From the NCBI GenBank assembly GCA_002305765.1, contig DBQU01000062.1:1-64000 (forward strand): 64,000 bases of DNA, given 5' to 3'. This stretch comes from Deltaproteobacteria bacterium UBA1386 (GTDB lineage Bacteria > Desulfobacterota > Syntrophorhabdia > Syntrophorhabdales > Syntrophorhabdaceae). Under the pieces are notes generated by a model, which saw only the letters and a program-made list of their open reading frames with translations, was not told the origin of the DNA and made no database searches. Below are positions 1 through 11,517 of the stretch, one piece after another; position 1 is the stretch's first letter; each line of letters begins with the position of its first letter. The translations under genes and the position numbers were made by a program.

Positions 1-25
1 GAGGTAATTGCGACACAGTCTCTTA

Positions 26-85
26 GGCCGGAATGACGAAAGAGCACGAACCGCCTTCAGAAATCAGTTTGTCAACAGGCTGTCA
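26..85. repeat. Partial copy of MITE-like element
   Basis: This stretch matches, with a few substitutions, the reverse complement of 58908-58966. It holds the GGCCGGAATGACG half-core, a spacer and the TIR-like TCAACAGGCTGT. Only one end of the element is present here: the other half of the GGAATGACG palindrome is absent, and unrelated sequence begins left of position 26. It is directly followed by a CTTGAA-type array, as at 59 kb. Non-coding. Confidence 0.7.
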
Positions 86-115
86 AGCCATTCAAGCGAT
101 TCAAGCCGCCTTTTA
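83..115. repeat. 9-mer TTCAAGCSR array at polX 3' end
   Basis: Three to four near-copies of a 9-base unit (TTCAAGCGA, TTCAAGCCG and variants) lie immediately at the polX stop codon. Read in the polX direction, the stop codon is followed by AAGGCGG and then CTTGAA units. This is the first of five arrays with this unit in the window. Confidence 0.8.
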
Positions 116-1828
116 GCGTCTTCGGCGCTGAAAGACCTGTTCCACTTCGTCCGTGGTGCGGGTGTTGAGGATGTCTTTTGCCTCCTGCCAGCCCTTTCTG
201 GCGATGCCGACACCGTAGAAGACCTCGGTGAGGCCGGCGCCGCTGTGGGCGTCGGGGTTGATGGAGATCGTGACACCCCTCAGCTTCGCGTAGGGCAGGT
301 GCCGCCAGTCGATGTCGAACCGGTAGGGGCTCGCATTCAGCTCGATGACCACGCCGCGTTTCGCCGCCTCGTCGATAACCGCCTTCATGTCTATGTCGTA
401 ACCGTCCCGGGACAGGAGCAGCCTGCCCGTGGGGTGTCCCAGCATGGTCATGTGCGGGTTATCCATCGCCTTGATCACGCGGGCGAGCTGGTCATCGCCC
501 TTGAGTTTGAAACTGGAGTGCACGGAGGCGATGACGAAGTCGAAGCACCTCAGGATGTCCTCGTCGTAGTCGAGACTGCCGTCGGGCAGGATGTCGCTTT
601 CGATGCCCTTGAAGATGCGGAAACCATCGAGCTTTTCATTGAGGCCGTCGATGAGCTCCCATTGCCTCTCGAGGTCGTCCTTCTTGAGGCCCCCCGCGTA
701 GTAGGCGCTCTTGCTGTGATCCGATATCCCGATGTAGGCGAATCCCAGCTTCCTCGCCGCGTCCACCATCCTCTCGAGGGGCTCGGACCCGTCGCTGAAG
801 TCTGTGTGGACATGAAAGACACCCCTGATATCGGACTCGCCGACGAGCGCCGGCAGACCCCCCGACCCCGCGGCTTCGATCTCTCCCATATCCTCGCGCA
901 GCTCCGGCGGGATGTAGGCGAGCCCCAACTCCCGGTACACATCCTCTTCGGACCCCACAGCAAGGGGCCGGTCACCATCGAACAACCCGTACTCATTGAG
1001 CTTGAGGCCTTTCCTCTTCGCGATGCCCCTTAAACGCACGTTGTGTTCCTTGCTGCCCGTGAAATACATGAGTGCTGAGGGGTACTCGGCGACGCTCACG
1101 ACGCGCAGGTCGGCGTCGACCCCGGAGATAAGGCGGCAGGAGGTCTTGGTCTCGCCCGTCAGGTAGATCTCCTCGATGCCGGGAAGGGCCGTGAAGGCGA
1201 TGGATATGGCCTCCCTGTCATCCCCCGCGGCGAGGATGTCCATGTCCTTGACGATCTCCTTGCGCCTCCGGATACTGCCGCAGACCTCGACGAGGCCGCC
1301 GGGGACCAGCTTTCTGAGCCTGTCCCGGATGGCCGCCGCGTCGGGATAGACGTCGCCGAAGAGATGCTCACCCTTGTGTTTCTTGATGAACTCGATGCCC
1401 TTGAGGATCTTTTCCTGCGTCTTCTCGCCGAAGCCGGCGAGGTTCACGAGACGGTTCTCGCGGCAGGCGTATTCCAACTCCCCTACGTTCGTGATATGGA
1501 GCTCTTCGAAAACGGCCCGTATCTTCTTCGGCCCCAGGTTCGGGACCGTGGCGAGCTCGAGGAGAGACCCGGGGACATCCCTCTTCAGCTCCTCGTAGTA
1601 GTCGATCTTTCCCGTCGAAAGGTATTCAGTCACCTTCGCGGCGATCGCCTCGCCGATCCCCTTGATCTCACGGAGCTTTCCTTCGGCAACAATACCGTCC
1701 AGGTCCTCGATGCCCGCCAGTGCCCGTGCGGCATTGAAATAGGCCCGCGACTTGAAAGGGTTCTCCCCCTTGATCTCAAGCAGCGTCCCGATCTCTTCAA
1801 GGACTCCCACAATGCTCTTTGCCGACAT
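113..1828 (-). CDS. polX: DNA polymerase/3'-5' exonuclease PolX
   Basis: Family X DNA polymerase fused to a PHP phosphoesterase domain, 571 aa. It is expected to fill short gaps in DNA repair, with the PHP domain giving Mn-dependent 3'-5' exonuclease or AP-endonuclease activity. The N-terminal third carries helix-hairpin-helix repeats (GIGEAIAAKV; ATVPNLGPKKI). A nucleotidyltransferase motif GSIRRR followed by DMDIL supplies the catalytic acidic pair. The C-terminal PHP domain begins with HVHTDFSDG and includes ISDHS and GHPTGR. An open frame extends 12 codons upstream, but the start at 1828 gives the family N-terminus MSAKSIVGVL and has AGGA a few bases upstream. Length is normal for bacterial PolX. 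The gene ends at a short-unit repeat array. Confidence 0.93.
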   Translation of the reverse strand: MSAKSIVGVLEEIGTLLEIKGENPFKSRAYFNAARALAGIEDLDGIVAEGKLREIKGIGEAIAAKVTEYLSTGKIDYYEELKRDVPGSLLELATVPNLGPKKIRAVFEELHITNVGELEYACRENRLVNLAGFGEKTQEKILKGIEFIKKHKGEHLFGDVYPDAAAIRDRLRKLVPGGLVEVCGSIRRRKEIVKDMDILAAGDDREAISIAFTALPGIEEIYLTGETKTSCRLISGVDADLRVVSVAEYPSALMYFTGSKEHNVRLRGIAKRKGLKLNEYGLFDGDRPLAVGSEEDVYRELGLAYIPPELREDMGEIEAAGSGGLPALVGESDIRGVFHVHTDFSDGSEPLERMVDAARKLGFAYIGISDHSKSAYYAGGLKKDDLERQWELIDGLNEKLDGFRIFKGIESDILPDGSLDYDEDILRCFDFVIASVHSSFKLKGDDQLARVIKAMDNPHMTMLGHPTGRLLLSRDGYDIDMKAVIDEAAKRGVVIELNASPYRFDIDWRHLPYAKLRGVTISINPDAHSGAGLTEVFYGVGIARKGWQEAKDILNTRTTDEVEQVFQRRRR

Positions 1829-1885
1829 GGATATAATCCTAATGTCAGCCCGGCGGGCTGTCAAATCAAATCTTCGAGAGGGCGG

Positions 1886-1935
1886 GGGGATAGGACCTGT
1901 TCTCCTATTCGTCCTATCGCCCTACCCCCTATCCC
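1886..1935. repeat. GGATAGGACC inverted-repeat array, left copy
   Basis: Quasi-repetitive stretch with GGATAGGACCT, TCTCCTATT, GTCCTATC and CCCTATCCCC. The GGATAGGAC and GTCCTATC parts can pair as a hairpin. It is closely related to 2239-2290, so the two copies bracket the small gene at 1996-2214. Confidence 0.7.
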
Positions 1936-1995
1936 CCTTGATATTCCTTGCAATCGCGCAATTCTTCGGGTATTCTTGCAATCAAAGGACAACCG

Positions 1996-2214
1996 GTGCC
2001 CGGCAAGAAAAAAACCCTCTACTATACGGAACCCCTCTTTGAAGAGTTCAGGAAGGACTACTGCTATGTCTGCGGCCAGCGTATAAAGGAGAACGAGGGC
2101 CTCTGCGTCGGCAACGGCACCTGGCGCCACAAAAGATGCAGGCCCGGCAGCGCCCACTGGCAGAGAAGCCCCCTGGCAAAAGCGGAAGCAGCACTCACCG
2201 TGTACAAATCCTGA
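1996..2214 (+). CDS. Small CxxC/HxxxC putative zinc-binding protein
   Basis: Predicted 72-aa protein of unknown function. The start is GTG at 1996, preceded by AAAGGA at a six-base spacing; an in-frame ATG at 1948 lacks such a site. The sequence has YCYVCGQ followed by GTWRHKRC, an arrangement resembling a single small zinc finger (C-x2-C ... H-x3-C), and an Arg/Lys-rich character. It lies between two copies of a GGATAGGACC-type repeat and is followed by a strong terminator shared with the convergent hppA. I do not recognise the family. The good ribosome-binding site and conserved-looking Cys/His spacing favour a real gene, but its small size leaves doubt. Confidence 0.6.
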   Translation: MPGKKKTLYYTEPLFEEFRKDYCYVCGQRIKENEGLCVGNGTWRHKRCRPGSAHWQRSPLAKAEAALTVYKS

Positions 2215-2238
2215 GAAAAGAGAGACAGGAGAAGGAAA

Positions 2239-2290
2239 AGGATAGGACCTATGGGACATATAGGACCTATTCTCCTATTGGTCCTATCCC
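2239..2290. repeat. GGATAGGACC inverted-repeat array, right copy
   Basis: Contains GGATAGGACCT, TATAGGACCTAT, TCTCCTATTG and GTCCTATCC. The ends are inverted repeats of each other. It matches the left copy at 1886-1935 in the TTCTCCTATTxGTCCTATC segment. Confidence 0.75.
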
Positions 2291-2302
2291 TGCCACCATC
2301 AT

Positions 2303-2337
2303 AAAAAAAGGCGCCCCTTTTTGGGGCGCCTTTTTTT
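2303..2337. terminator. Bidirectional rho-independent terminator
   Basis: Stem GGCGCCCC / GGGGCGCC with a TTTTT loop, preceded by seven A and followed by seven T, so it works in both directions. It separates the convergent small gene (+) and hppA (-). Confidence 0.95.
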
Positions 2338-2353
2338 ATGGACTCTTTTTCTT

Positions 2354-4789
<2,436 letters not shown>

Positions 4790-4859
4790 CTATGGACCTC
4801 CTTTGAGATGAATAATGAATAACCATAATTACCTGTGGAACGGTATGGATTGGCTCCCT

Positions 4860-4889
4860 ATATTAAACATTTTCTTTTTCGATTGTCAA
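4860..4889 (-). promoter_or_regulatory. Sigma-70 promoter of hppA
   Basis: On the minus strand, TTGACA (4884-4889) and TAATAT (4860-4865) are 18 bases apart in an AT-rich stretch. The 5' leader to the hppA ATG is about 65 bases and ends in AAAGGAGG. Confidence 0.8.
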
Positions 4890-4985
4890 CCAAACATAGG
4901 AAAAAATTCACAATACCCTTCACAAAGCTGACAAGCTTCGTTCTTCCATGAAAACATTATGTTAGGCGTAATGGCGAGGCGCCTT

Positions 4986-6614
4986 TCACACCCGGAAGCG
5001 GCTGACGATATCCTCGAGGTCGTTCGAGAGCTTCGCCAGCTCTCCCGATGCCTGGGCTGTCTGTTCCGAGCTTGCCGACGTCTCCCGGGAGACGGCCGCG
5101 ATCTGCTCGATGTCCCTGTTGATCTCCTCCGATGTGGCGCTCATCTCATCCGTTGCCGAAGCGATCTGCTGGACCATTCCCAGGAGGTCGTCGACGCTCG
5201 TCACGATGACCCGGAGCGACTGGCCCGCCTTCCCGGAGAGGTCGACGCCCGTTTCCACCTTCTTCGCCACGGTGTTCATGGTCATGACGGCACGTTCCAC
5301 ATCGCCCTGGATCGCGTTGATCATGCCGCCGATCTCCGAGGTGGAGTTCGCGGTGCGCTCCGCCAGCTTGCGCACCTCGTCGGCCACGACCGCGAAACCC
5401 CTGCCCTGCTCGCCGGCCCGGGCGGCCTCGATCGCGGCGTTGAGCGCCAGGAGGTTCGTCTGGTCGGCAATGTCATCGATGACGTTGACGATCTCTCCGA
5501 TCTGGTTCGAACGCTCCCCGAGGGTCCGTATCGATTCGGCGGAATCGCCGACGGTCCGGGCTATCTCCTCCACTTCCTTCGTGGCCTGGTTGACTATCTC
5601 TTCGCCTTCCTTCGCTATCTTCACCGTATTCGCCGCCGAGTTCGCTATGTTGTTCGTGTTGCGCGCTATGTCGACTACCGTCTGTGACATCTCCACGGAG
5701 GCCGCGGCCACCTGGGACGACCGGTTGGCCTGCTCCCCGGAGCCCTTCGACATCTGCTCCGCGCTGGCGCTGAGCTGGACACCGGCGGAGGATATGCTCG
5801 CCGCGGCCGATTTGAGGCTCCCGACGATCTCGCGCCACTTCTCCACCATTTCCTTCGCCGCCTTCATCTCGTCGCCGAACTCGTCCTTCCTGTCCGTGGG
5901 GACCTCAAAGGCGAGGTTCCCTTTCGCCATGGCCTTCACCGCCCGGGTGTTCCCGCGGATGGGCACGACGATGCTCCGGGTGATCGTGACGGAAAGGATG
6001 ATGCCGAGCACCACGGCGGCTATGCCGAAGACGAGGAGGATCAGGGTGTACTTCCTGTTGGCCTCGCGGATGGACGCGAACTGGCCGCGGACATTGTCCT
6101 CCTGGTACCGGATGATGGACTGCAGGGTCGTGATGATCTCCTTTGTGGCAGGTTTGTTCTCGTTGATATATGTCTCTATCGCCCTTGCCTGTTCCTTGCC
6201 CCCCGCGTACTCGATGATCCGGTTGTTGGAGTCCTTCGCCTTCGCTGTCGTCTGTTTGAAGCGGGCGATGAGGTCCTTTCCCTTGGGGTCCTGCTCGAGT
6301 TTTTCGAGCTTCGCCAGGGCCTCGCCATAGGTCTGCCGCATCCCGCCCAGGTTCTCCTTTTCCGCCTCGATGACGGCGGCGTCCGTGGCAAAAGCGATGA
6401 CACCCATGGAATTGTAGGCGTTGTAGATCGCCCCCATTACGGTGTTGGCGAGGATGGTCTTCTCCAAGGCCGCCTCGACGATATGGCCGGCCTTCCTGTC
6501 CACGTCATCGATGATCTTGAAACCCAGAAGGGCCAAGAGCGCTATGATGACGATGAAGATGGCGAAACCGATGCCGAGACGTTTGCCTATCCTGATATTC
6601 TCAAAGAAACGCAT
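4986..6614 (-). CDS. Methyl-accepting chemotaxis protein
   Basis: Transmembrane chemoreceptor, 542 aa, that senses a periplasmic signal and controls CheA. It has a short cytoplasmic N-terminus and TM1 at about residues 12-32. A periplasmic region of about 150 residues follows, with the size and helical look of a four-helix-bundle sensor. TM2 is at about 190-212, then a HAMP domain and a coiled-coil signalling domain. The hairpin tip contains DIADQTNLLALNAAIEAARA followed by GEQGRGFAVVADEVRKLAE, the hallmark of the family. The C-terminus (IVSRFRV) has no CheR-tethering pentapeptide. No chemotaxis genes are adjacent, so it appears to be a single-gene unit. Ligand unknown. Confidence 0.93.
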   Translation of the reverse strand: MRFFENIRIGKRLGIGFAIFIVIIALLALLGFKIIDDVDRKAGHIVEAALEKTILANTVMGAIYNAYNSMGVIAFATDAAVIEAEKENLGGMRQTYGEALAKLEKLEQDPKGKDLIARFKQTTAKAKDSNNRIIEYAGGKEQARAIETYINENKPATKEIITTLQSIIRYQEDNVRGQFASIREANRKYTLILLVFGIAAVVLGIILSVTITRSIVVPIRGNTRAVKAMAKGNLAFEVPTDRKDEFGDEMKAAKEMVEKWREIVGSLKSAAASISSAGVQLSASAEQMSKGSGEQANRSSQVAAASVEMSQTVVDIARNTNNIANSAANTVKIAKEGEEIVNQATKEVEEIARTVGDSAESIRTLGERSNQIGEIVNVIDDIADQTNLLALNAAIEAARAGEQGRGFAVVADEVRKLAERTANSTSEIGGMINAIQGDVERAVMTMNTVAKKVETGVDLSGKAGQSLRVIVTSVDDLLGMVQQIASATDEMSATSEEINRDIEQIAAVSRETSASSEQTAQASGELAKLSNDLEDIVSRFRV

Positions 6615-6699
6615 GTCTCCCCCTTCGTTGCTTCATTTGTTTAAGGATTAGGTATTCTATATTTAATTAAGGGAGTGACTTTATTTCAAGACATTTCTT

Positions 6700-6720
6700 C
6701 GCCGGGGGCCTTGCCCGGCG
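6700..6720 (-). terminator. GC hairpin after amrS
   Basis: CGCCGGG / CCCGGCG stem just beyond the amrS stop codon. The sequence after the hairpin on the minus strand is AAGAAATG, not a U-tract, so termination would be weak or factor-dependent. Confidence 0.35.
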
Positions 6721-6722
6721 GG

Positions 6723-7736
6723 TCAGAACCCCCTGCCGTCGAGAACGGTGCCGCAGAATTTACAGGCCCCGCCCTTCAGGTTGTACTCCGTGATCGAGTA
6801 CCCGTAACGCCCTATGACCGTCTTGCCGCAGTTGTGGCAGGAGGTGTTCTCTCCCCCGGAGCCGGGGATGTTGCCTTCGTAGACATAACGGAGCCCCTCA
6901 TCGCGGCCTATCTCCCGGGCCCGGGCGAGGCTCTGCGGGCTCGTCGGCTCCACGTCGAGGAGCTTGTAGGTGGGATAGAAGGCGCTCACGTGCCAGGGCA
7001 CCTCCACGCCGAGGTCTTTCGCTATGAACCGCGCGATGGACCTCAGTTCCTCATCGCTGTCATTGTGCCCCGGTATGATGAGCGTCGTCAGCTCTATCCA
7101 GACCCCCAGTTCCCTGTAAAGGCGTATCGAATCGAGGACACCGGAAAGCCGAGCCCCGCATACGTCCCTGTAAAAGACCTCGCTGAAGCCTTTCAAGTCG
7201 ATGTTCGCCGCGTCGAGATAGGGGGCGATGGCCCGAAGCGGCGCCTCCTCGATGTACCCGTTGGTCACGAAGTTGTTCGCCATGCCCTTTTCCCGGGCTT
7301 CGCGTGCTATGTCGAAGGCGTATTCGAAGAAGATGGTCGGTTCGGTGTAGGTGTAGGAGATGCTCGCGCACCGTGCCGCGAGCGCCTGCTCCACGATCTC
7401 CCCGGGGCTCACCGTCTCTCCGAAGACCCTCCCGTTCTCGCGGGGACCCTGGGAGATATCATGGTTCTGGCAGTGGAGGCAGCGGAAGTTGCATCCCACC
7501 GTGGCCACTGAGAAGGCCTTCGAGCCGGGATAGAAGTGAAAGAGGGGCTTCTTTTCTATGGGATCCACGTGGTAGGCACAGGGAAGGCCCCAGACAAGGC
7601 TGTAGAGGGTGCCATCCCTGTTCTCGCGGACACCGCACAGGCCCCTTTTGCCGTCGGCAATGACGCAGTTGTGGCGGCACAGAAAACAATGGATGGTCTT
7701 ACCGTCCCTCTTCTCATAAAAGGATGCTTCTTTCAT
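6723..7736 (-). CDS. amrS: AmmeMemoRadiSam-type radical SAM enzyme
   Basis: Radical SAM protein of the PflA-like subgroup, 337 aa. It matches the family annotated as the AmmeMemoRadiSam system radical SAM enzyme; its substrate is unsettled. The N-terminus has CFLCRHNC and RGLCGVREN. The SAM [4Fe-4S] motif CNFRCLHC lies near residue 85, followed by QNHDIS. The C-terminus has two further Cys pairs (CHNCG and CKFCG) typical of a small zinc or Fe-S knuckle. It starts four bases after the lon stop, so it is probably co-transcribed with lon and the M18 peptidase. The partner proteins AMMECR1 and MEMO are not in the window. Confidence 0.87.
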   Translation of the reverse strand: MKEASFYEKRDGKTIHCFLCRHNCVIADGKRGLCGVRENRDGTLYSLVWGLPCAYHVDPIEKKPLFHFYPGSKAFSVATVGCNFRCLHCQNHDISQGPRENGRVFGETVSPGEIVEQALAARCASISYTYTEPTIFFEYAFDIAREAREKGMANNFVTNGYIEEAPLRAIAPYLDAANIDLKGFSEVFYRDVCGARLSGVLDSIRLYRELGVWIELTTLIIPGHNDSDEELRSIARFIAKDLGVEVPWHVSAFYPTYKLLDVEPTSPQSLARAREIGRDEGLRYVYEGNIPGSGGENTSCHNCGKTVIGRYGYSITEYNLKGGACKFCGTVLDGRGF

Positions 7737-7739
7737 GTT

Positions 7740-10079
7740 TCACACCTTTTTTCCAAAAACTGCCGCCACCACGTCGTCCATGGTCTTCACGGAAAGGAAG
7801 GTGATCTTCTTCTTCACGTACTGGGGTATCTCGACAAGCTCGTGGTCGTTCTCGTGGGGGATGAGGACCCTTTTCATCCGGTTGCGCAGGGCGGCGAGGG
7901 TCTTTTCCTTGAGACCACCTATGGGAAGGACCCTGCCCGTCAGGGTGATCTCCCCCGTCATCGCTATCTTCCTGTTGATGGGACGTCCCGTGATGGCGCT
8001 TATCATGGCAACGGCCATGGTGATGCCCGCCGAGGGACCGTCTTTGGGGATGGCGCCCTGGGGCACGTGGACGTGCATCTCCAGATCGTCGAAGATGGCC
8101 TTATCGATGCCGAGAGCCTCCGCCTTCGATTTGATATAGGTGAGCGCCGCCTGCACCGATTCCTTCATCACCTCGCCCATGTTGCCCGTGAGGGTCAGTT
8201 CCTTCTTGCCCTTGCGGCAGGAGGCCTCGACGTAGAGCACGTCGCCGCCGAACTCCGTCCAGGCAAGCCCGCTCGCCACGCCCACATAATCCTGCTCCAT
8301 CTGGCTGTCGGGCAGGTACTTGACGGGCCCCAGGAAGTCGTGGACGTTCTTCGGGGTGAGGGTCACCTTCTTCTTGTCCCCCTCGGCGACCCTTCTTGCC
8401 ACCTTCCGGGCGACCATGGCGATCTCCCTTTCGAGGTTCCTCAGACCCGCCTCGCGGGTGTATTCGTTAATGATCTTCTCCATGGCCTTGTCGGTTATGC
8501 TGAGCCGCGCGCCCGTGAGGCCGTTCTCGGAGAGCTGCTTGGGGACGAGGTAACGCCTGGCTATTTCGAGCTTCTCCTTTTCGGTGTATCCGGGGATATC
8601 GATGACCTCCATCCTGTCGCGCAAGGCCGAGGGAATGGTGTCCATCTGGTTCGCGGTGGTGATGAACATGACCTTCGACAGGTCGAAAGGAACGTTCAGG
8701 TAGTGATCGCTGAAGGCGTTGTTCTGCTCGGGATCGAGCACCTCGAGGAGCGCGCTCGCGGGGTCTCCCCGGAAATCGTTCCCGATCTTGTCTATCTCGT
8801 CCATCATGAAGACAGGGTTGTTCGTCCCGGCTATCTTGATGTACTGTATGATCCTGCCCGGCATGGAGCCAACGTACGTGCGCCTGTGGCCGCGGATCTC
8901 CGCCTCGTCCTTCATGCCGCCCAGCGATATGCGGGAAAACTTGCGGCCGATGGCCCGGGCGATGGACTTGCCGAGCGACGTCTTGCCCACACCCGGCGGT
9001 CCCACAAAGCACAGGATGGGGCCCTTCATGTCGGCCTTGAGCTTCATGACGCTCAGGAACTCCAGGATGCGGTCCTTCACCTTGTCGAGGTCGTAGTGGT
9101 CCTTATCGAGGATCGCGCGCGCCTTCTTTATGTCGATGTTGTCCTTCGTGGATTTGCTCCAGGGGAGCTCGACAAGCCATTCGAGGTATGTCCGCACCAT
9201 CGTGGATTCGACGGCGTCGGGGTGCATCATGTCGAGGCGTTCGAGCTGCTTTTTCGCCTCCTTCTCCACCTCTTTGGGCATCTTCGCCTTCTTGATGCGC
9301 TTGCGGAGCTCCTCGACCTCCTCCGTACGCTCGTCGCCCTCGCCGAGCTCGGTGCGGATGGCGCGCATCTGTTCCCTGAGGAAATACTCCCTCTGGGACT
9401 TGGACATCTCCTCCTTGGCCTGGGAGAGTATCTTGGCCTGCATATTTAGGAGTTCGATCTCCTTGCCCAGGATCTCTGAGAGCTTCCTCAGGCGCTCGAC
9501 GGGATCGGCGATCTCCAGGACCTCCTGGGCCTTGTCGACGTTGAGCCCCAGGTTGGCGGCGGCTATGTCGGCGAGCCGTCCAGGCTCGTCAATGGTGTCG
9601 AGGACCATAAGGATGTCGGGGGGCACCATCCTGCCCATGGAGACAACCTTCTCCATCTCCTCCTTGACATAGCGCATGAGCGCCTCGATCTCCAGGGTGA
9701 TCTCCGTTATGATGGGCTCTTCGATGGTGCTCAGCCTGACGAGAAAGGTAGGGGTCTCCTGGATGTATTCCTCGATCTTCGCCTTCCTGAGACCCTGGAT
9801 GAGGACCTTCACCCTTCCGTCGGGGAGCCTGAGCATGCGCATGATCTGGGACACGACGCCCACGGTGTAGATCCTTTCGGGCAGCGGGTCTTCATCGGTG
9901 AGGTCCTTCTGGGCCGCCACCACGATGAGGCGGTCCTGCGACAGCGACTTCTCGACGGCGTTGATGGACATGTCGCGTCCCACGAAGAGGGGCAAGAGGA
10001 CACTCGGGTACATCACCATGTCGCGCACCGGCAACAAGGGCAGGACGTCAGGTATATCTATGTGTTCGAAATCCGTCAT
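7740..10079 (-). CDS. lon: ATP-dependent endopeptidase Lon
   Basis: Cytosolic ATP-dependent serine protease, 779 aa, that degrades misfolded and regulatory proteins. The order is N-terminal LON substrate-binding domain (HIDIPDVLPLLPVRDMVMYP onward, to about 210), coiled coil, AAA+ module with Walker A GPPGVGKTS and Walker B VFMMDEIDKIG, then the C-terminal protease. The catalytic Ser is in PKDGPSAGITMA and the Lys partner follows near GLKEKTLAA. Length is normal. The start is preceded by GGAACGGAGG. Only 20 bases separate it from the upstream aminopeptidase, suggesting one transcript. Confidence 0.97.
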   Translation of the reverse strand: MTDFEHIDIPDVLPLLPVRDMVMYPSVLLPLFVGRDMSINAVEKSLSQDRLIVVAAQKDLTDEDPLPERIYTVGVVSQIMRMLRLPDGRVKVLIQGLRKAKIEEYIQETPTFLVRLSTIEEPIITEITLEIEALMRYVKEEMEKVVSMGRMVPPDILMVLDTIDEPGRLADIAAANLGLNVDKAQEVLEIADPVERLRKLSEILGKEIELLNMQAKILSQAKEEMSKSQREYFLREQMRAIRTELGEGDERTEEVEELRKRIKKAKMPKEVEKEAKKQLERLDMMHPDAVESTMVRTYLEWLVELPWSKSTKDNIDIKKARAILDKDHYDLDKVKDRILEFLSVMKLKADMKGPILCFVGPPGVGKTSLGKSIARAIGRKFSRISLGGMKDEAEIRGHRRTYVGSMPGRIIQYIKIAGTNNPVFMMDEIDKIGNDFRGDPASALLEVLDPEQNNAFSDHYLNVPFDLSKVMFITTANQMDTIPSALRDRMEVIDIPGYTEKEKLEIARRYLVPKQLSENGLTGARLSITDKAMEKIINEYTREAGLRNLEREIAMVARKVARRVAEGDKKKVTLTPKNVHDFLGPVKYLPDSQMEQDYVGVASGLAWTEFGGDVLYVEASCRKGKKELTLTGNMGEVMKESVQAALTYIKSKAEALGIDKAIFDDLEMHVHVPQGAIPKDGPSAGITMAVAMISAITGRPINRKIAMTGEITLTGRVLPIGGLKEKTLAALRNRMKRVLIPHENDHELVEIPQYVKKKITFLSVKTMDDVVAAVFGKKV

Positions 10080-10099
10080 TCGCGTGGCGCCTCCGTTCC

Positions 10100-11452
10100 T
10101 TACATCTTAAAAAAGGCCTGAAATGCCCTGTATGTCTCAAAAATGTCGAGCTTGTTCGAAAGTTCATAGGGAGAGTGCATGACCAGAATGGGCGCTCCGC
10201 AGTCGATGATGTCCATGCCGTAAACGGCAAGGTGCTTCGCCACCGTGCCGCCGCCGCCTTCATCTATCTTCCCCAGTTCGCCCGTCTGCCAGATGATGCC
10301 CGACGTGTCAAAGAGCCTGTTTATCTCCGCGACATACTCGGCATTGGCGTCGCTCGCCCCTATCTTGCCCATATGTCCGGTGAACTTCGTTATGCACGGT
10401 CCGCGGCCGAGATAGCAGGCGTTCTGTTTTTCGTGGACCTCCTGGAAGGTGGGGTCCACCGCTCCGTTCACATCGGCGGAAAGCGCCTTCGAGCGGAAGA
10501 GGGCCTTCCTCATCAGGGCCTCGTCGGCCTTTATTCCCATCCCGGCCAGCACATCGTCGAGGAAGACATGAAGAAAGGCCGATTTTATGCTCGTCGAGCC
10601 CTCGGAGCCTATCTCCTCCTTGTCCGTGAAGATCGCGAGGCAATGCCTCCGCGGGTCCTTCACGGCGCAGAGCCCTTTGAGGAGGGTGTATGCCGATACC
10701 CGATCATCCTGGCCGTAGCCGCCAACCATGCTGCGGTCGATGCCGACATCCCGCGCCTTGAAAGCGGGTACCACCTCGATCTCGGCACTGATGAGATCAT
10801 CCTCGGTCATGCCGTAGGCGTCGCCCAGCATCCTGAGGACGTACTGTTTCACGGGCTCCTTCTCCGCACCGGTAAGCGGTAGCGACCCGAAGAGGACGAC
10901 GAGCTTCTCCCCGTCGATGGCATCGCCGAGCTTCTTCTCGTCCTGCGTCTTTCTGGAGAGGTGGGGCAGCAGATCGTCGATGAGGAAGACGGGGTCGTCC
11001 TCTTTTTCACCAATGCAGATGTCAACGGATTCCCCGTCCGCCTTCACCACCACCCCGTGGATGGCGAGGGGGACGGCGACCCACTGGTACTTCTTGATGC
11101 CGCCGTAATAGTGGGTCCTCAGGAGCGCCAGGTCGATATCCTCGTAGAGGGGGTTCTGCTTGAGGTCGAGTCTCGGGGCATCGATATGGGCCACGACGAT
11201 GTTGAGCCCTTCGGAGATGTCACCGCTCCCCCGGACGAAGGCCATCACTTCCTTGCCCCTGTTGACGGCAAACACACGTTCCCCCGAGGGGTCAGTCCCA
11301 AAGCCCTCTGCTTCGAGGGTCCGAATGATGGACCGCACGGCCTCCCGTTCGGTCTTCGCCTCGTCGAGAAAGGCCTTGTACCCTTCGGCGAAGCTGTAAA
11401 TCTCCTTGATGTCCTCTTTTGACTTCGATCTCCAGCCGGATTGTCTTTGCAT
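10100..11452 (-). CDS. M18 family aminopeptidase
   Basis: Cytosolic dinuclear-metal aminopeptidase of the M18 (aspartyl aminopeptidase) family, 450 aa, releasing N-terminal residues from peptides. Visible metal-site motifs are VAHIDAPRLDLKQNP, GYGQDDRVSAYTLLKG, FTDKEEIGSEGSTS, and the late His in HSPYELSNKLDIFETYRA. The sequence covers the full family length, including the inserted dodecamer-type domain. It is first of an aminopeptidase-lon-amrS row, which makes sense as a peptide-disposal step after Lon. Confidence 0.9.
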   Translation of the reverse strand: MQRQSGWRSKSKEDIKEIYSFAEGYKAFLDEAKTEREAVRSIIRTLEAEGFGTDPSGERVFAVNRGKEVMAFVRGSGDISEGLNIVVAHIDAPRLDLKQNPLYEDIDLALLRTHYYGGIKKYQWVAVPLAIHGVVVKADGESVDICIGEKEDDPVFLIDDLLPHLSRKTQDEKKLGDAIDGEKLVVLFGSLPLTGAEKEPVKQYVLRMLGDAYGMTEDDLISAEIEVVPAFKARDVGIDRSMVGGYGQDDRVSAYTLLKGLCAVKDPRRHCLAIFTDKEEIGSEGSTSIKSAFLHVFLDDVLAGMGIKADEALMRKALFRSKALSADVNGAVDPTFQEVHEKQNACYLGRGPCITKFTGHMGKIGASDANAEYVAEINRLFDTSGIIWQTGELGKIDEGGGGTVAKHLAVYGMDIIDCGAPILVMHSPYELSNKLDIFETYRAFQAFFKM

Positions 11453-11517
11453 GGGGTCCTTTCAGGGTATCAAAATAGCGCGGGCGCGTCAACCCGGGGT
11501 ACCGGAGGGTTGATATA

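Noticed and set aside
6640..6690. FliA-type promoter for the first chemoreceptor
   Set aside because: TAAAGTCA is present upstream, but at 11 bases the -10 reads AAATATAG, far from GCCGATAA.
7536..9449. Long open frame on the + strand opposite lon (about 637 codons)
   Set aside because: It mirrors the lon coding frame, shows no family motif and no ribosome-binding site. Such antisense frames are common in GC-rich coding DNA; the same holds for those opposite nuoL, nuoN, atpD and hppA.
11489..11512. Hairpin CAACCC/GGGTTG as tmRNA terminator
   Set aside because: The stem is short and is followed by GC-rich sequence rather than a U-tract.
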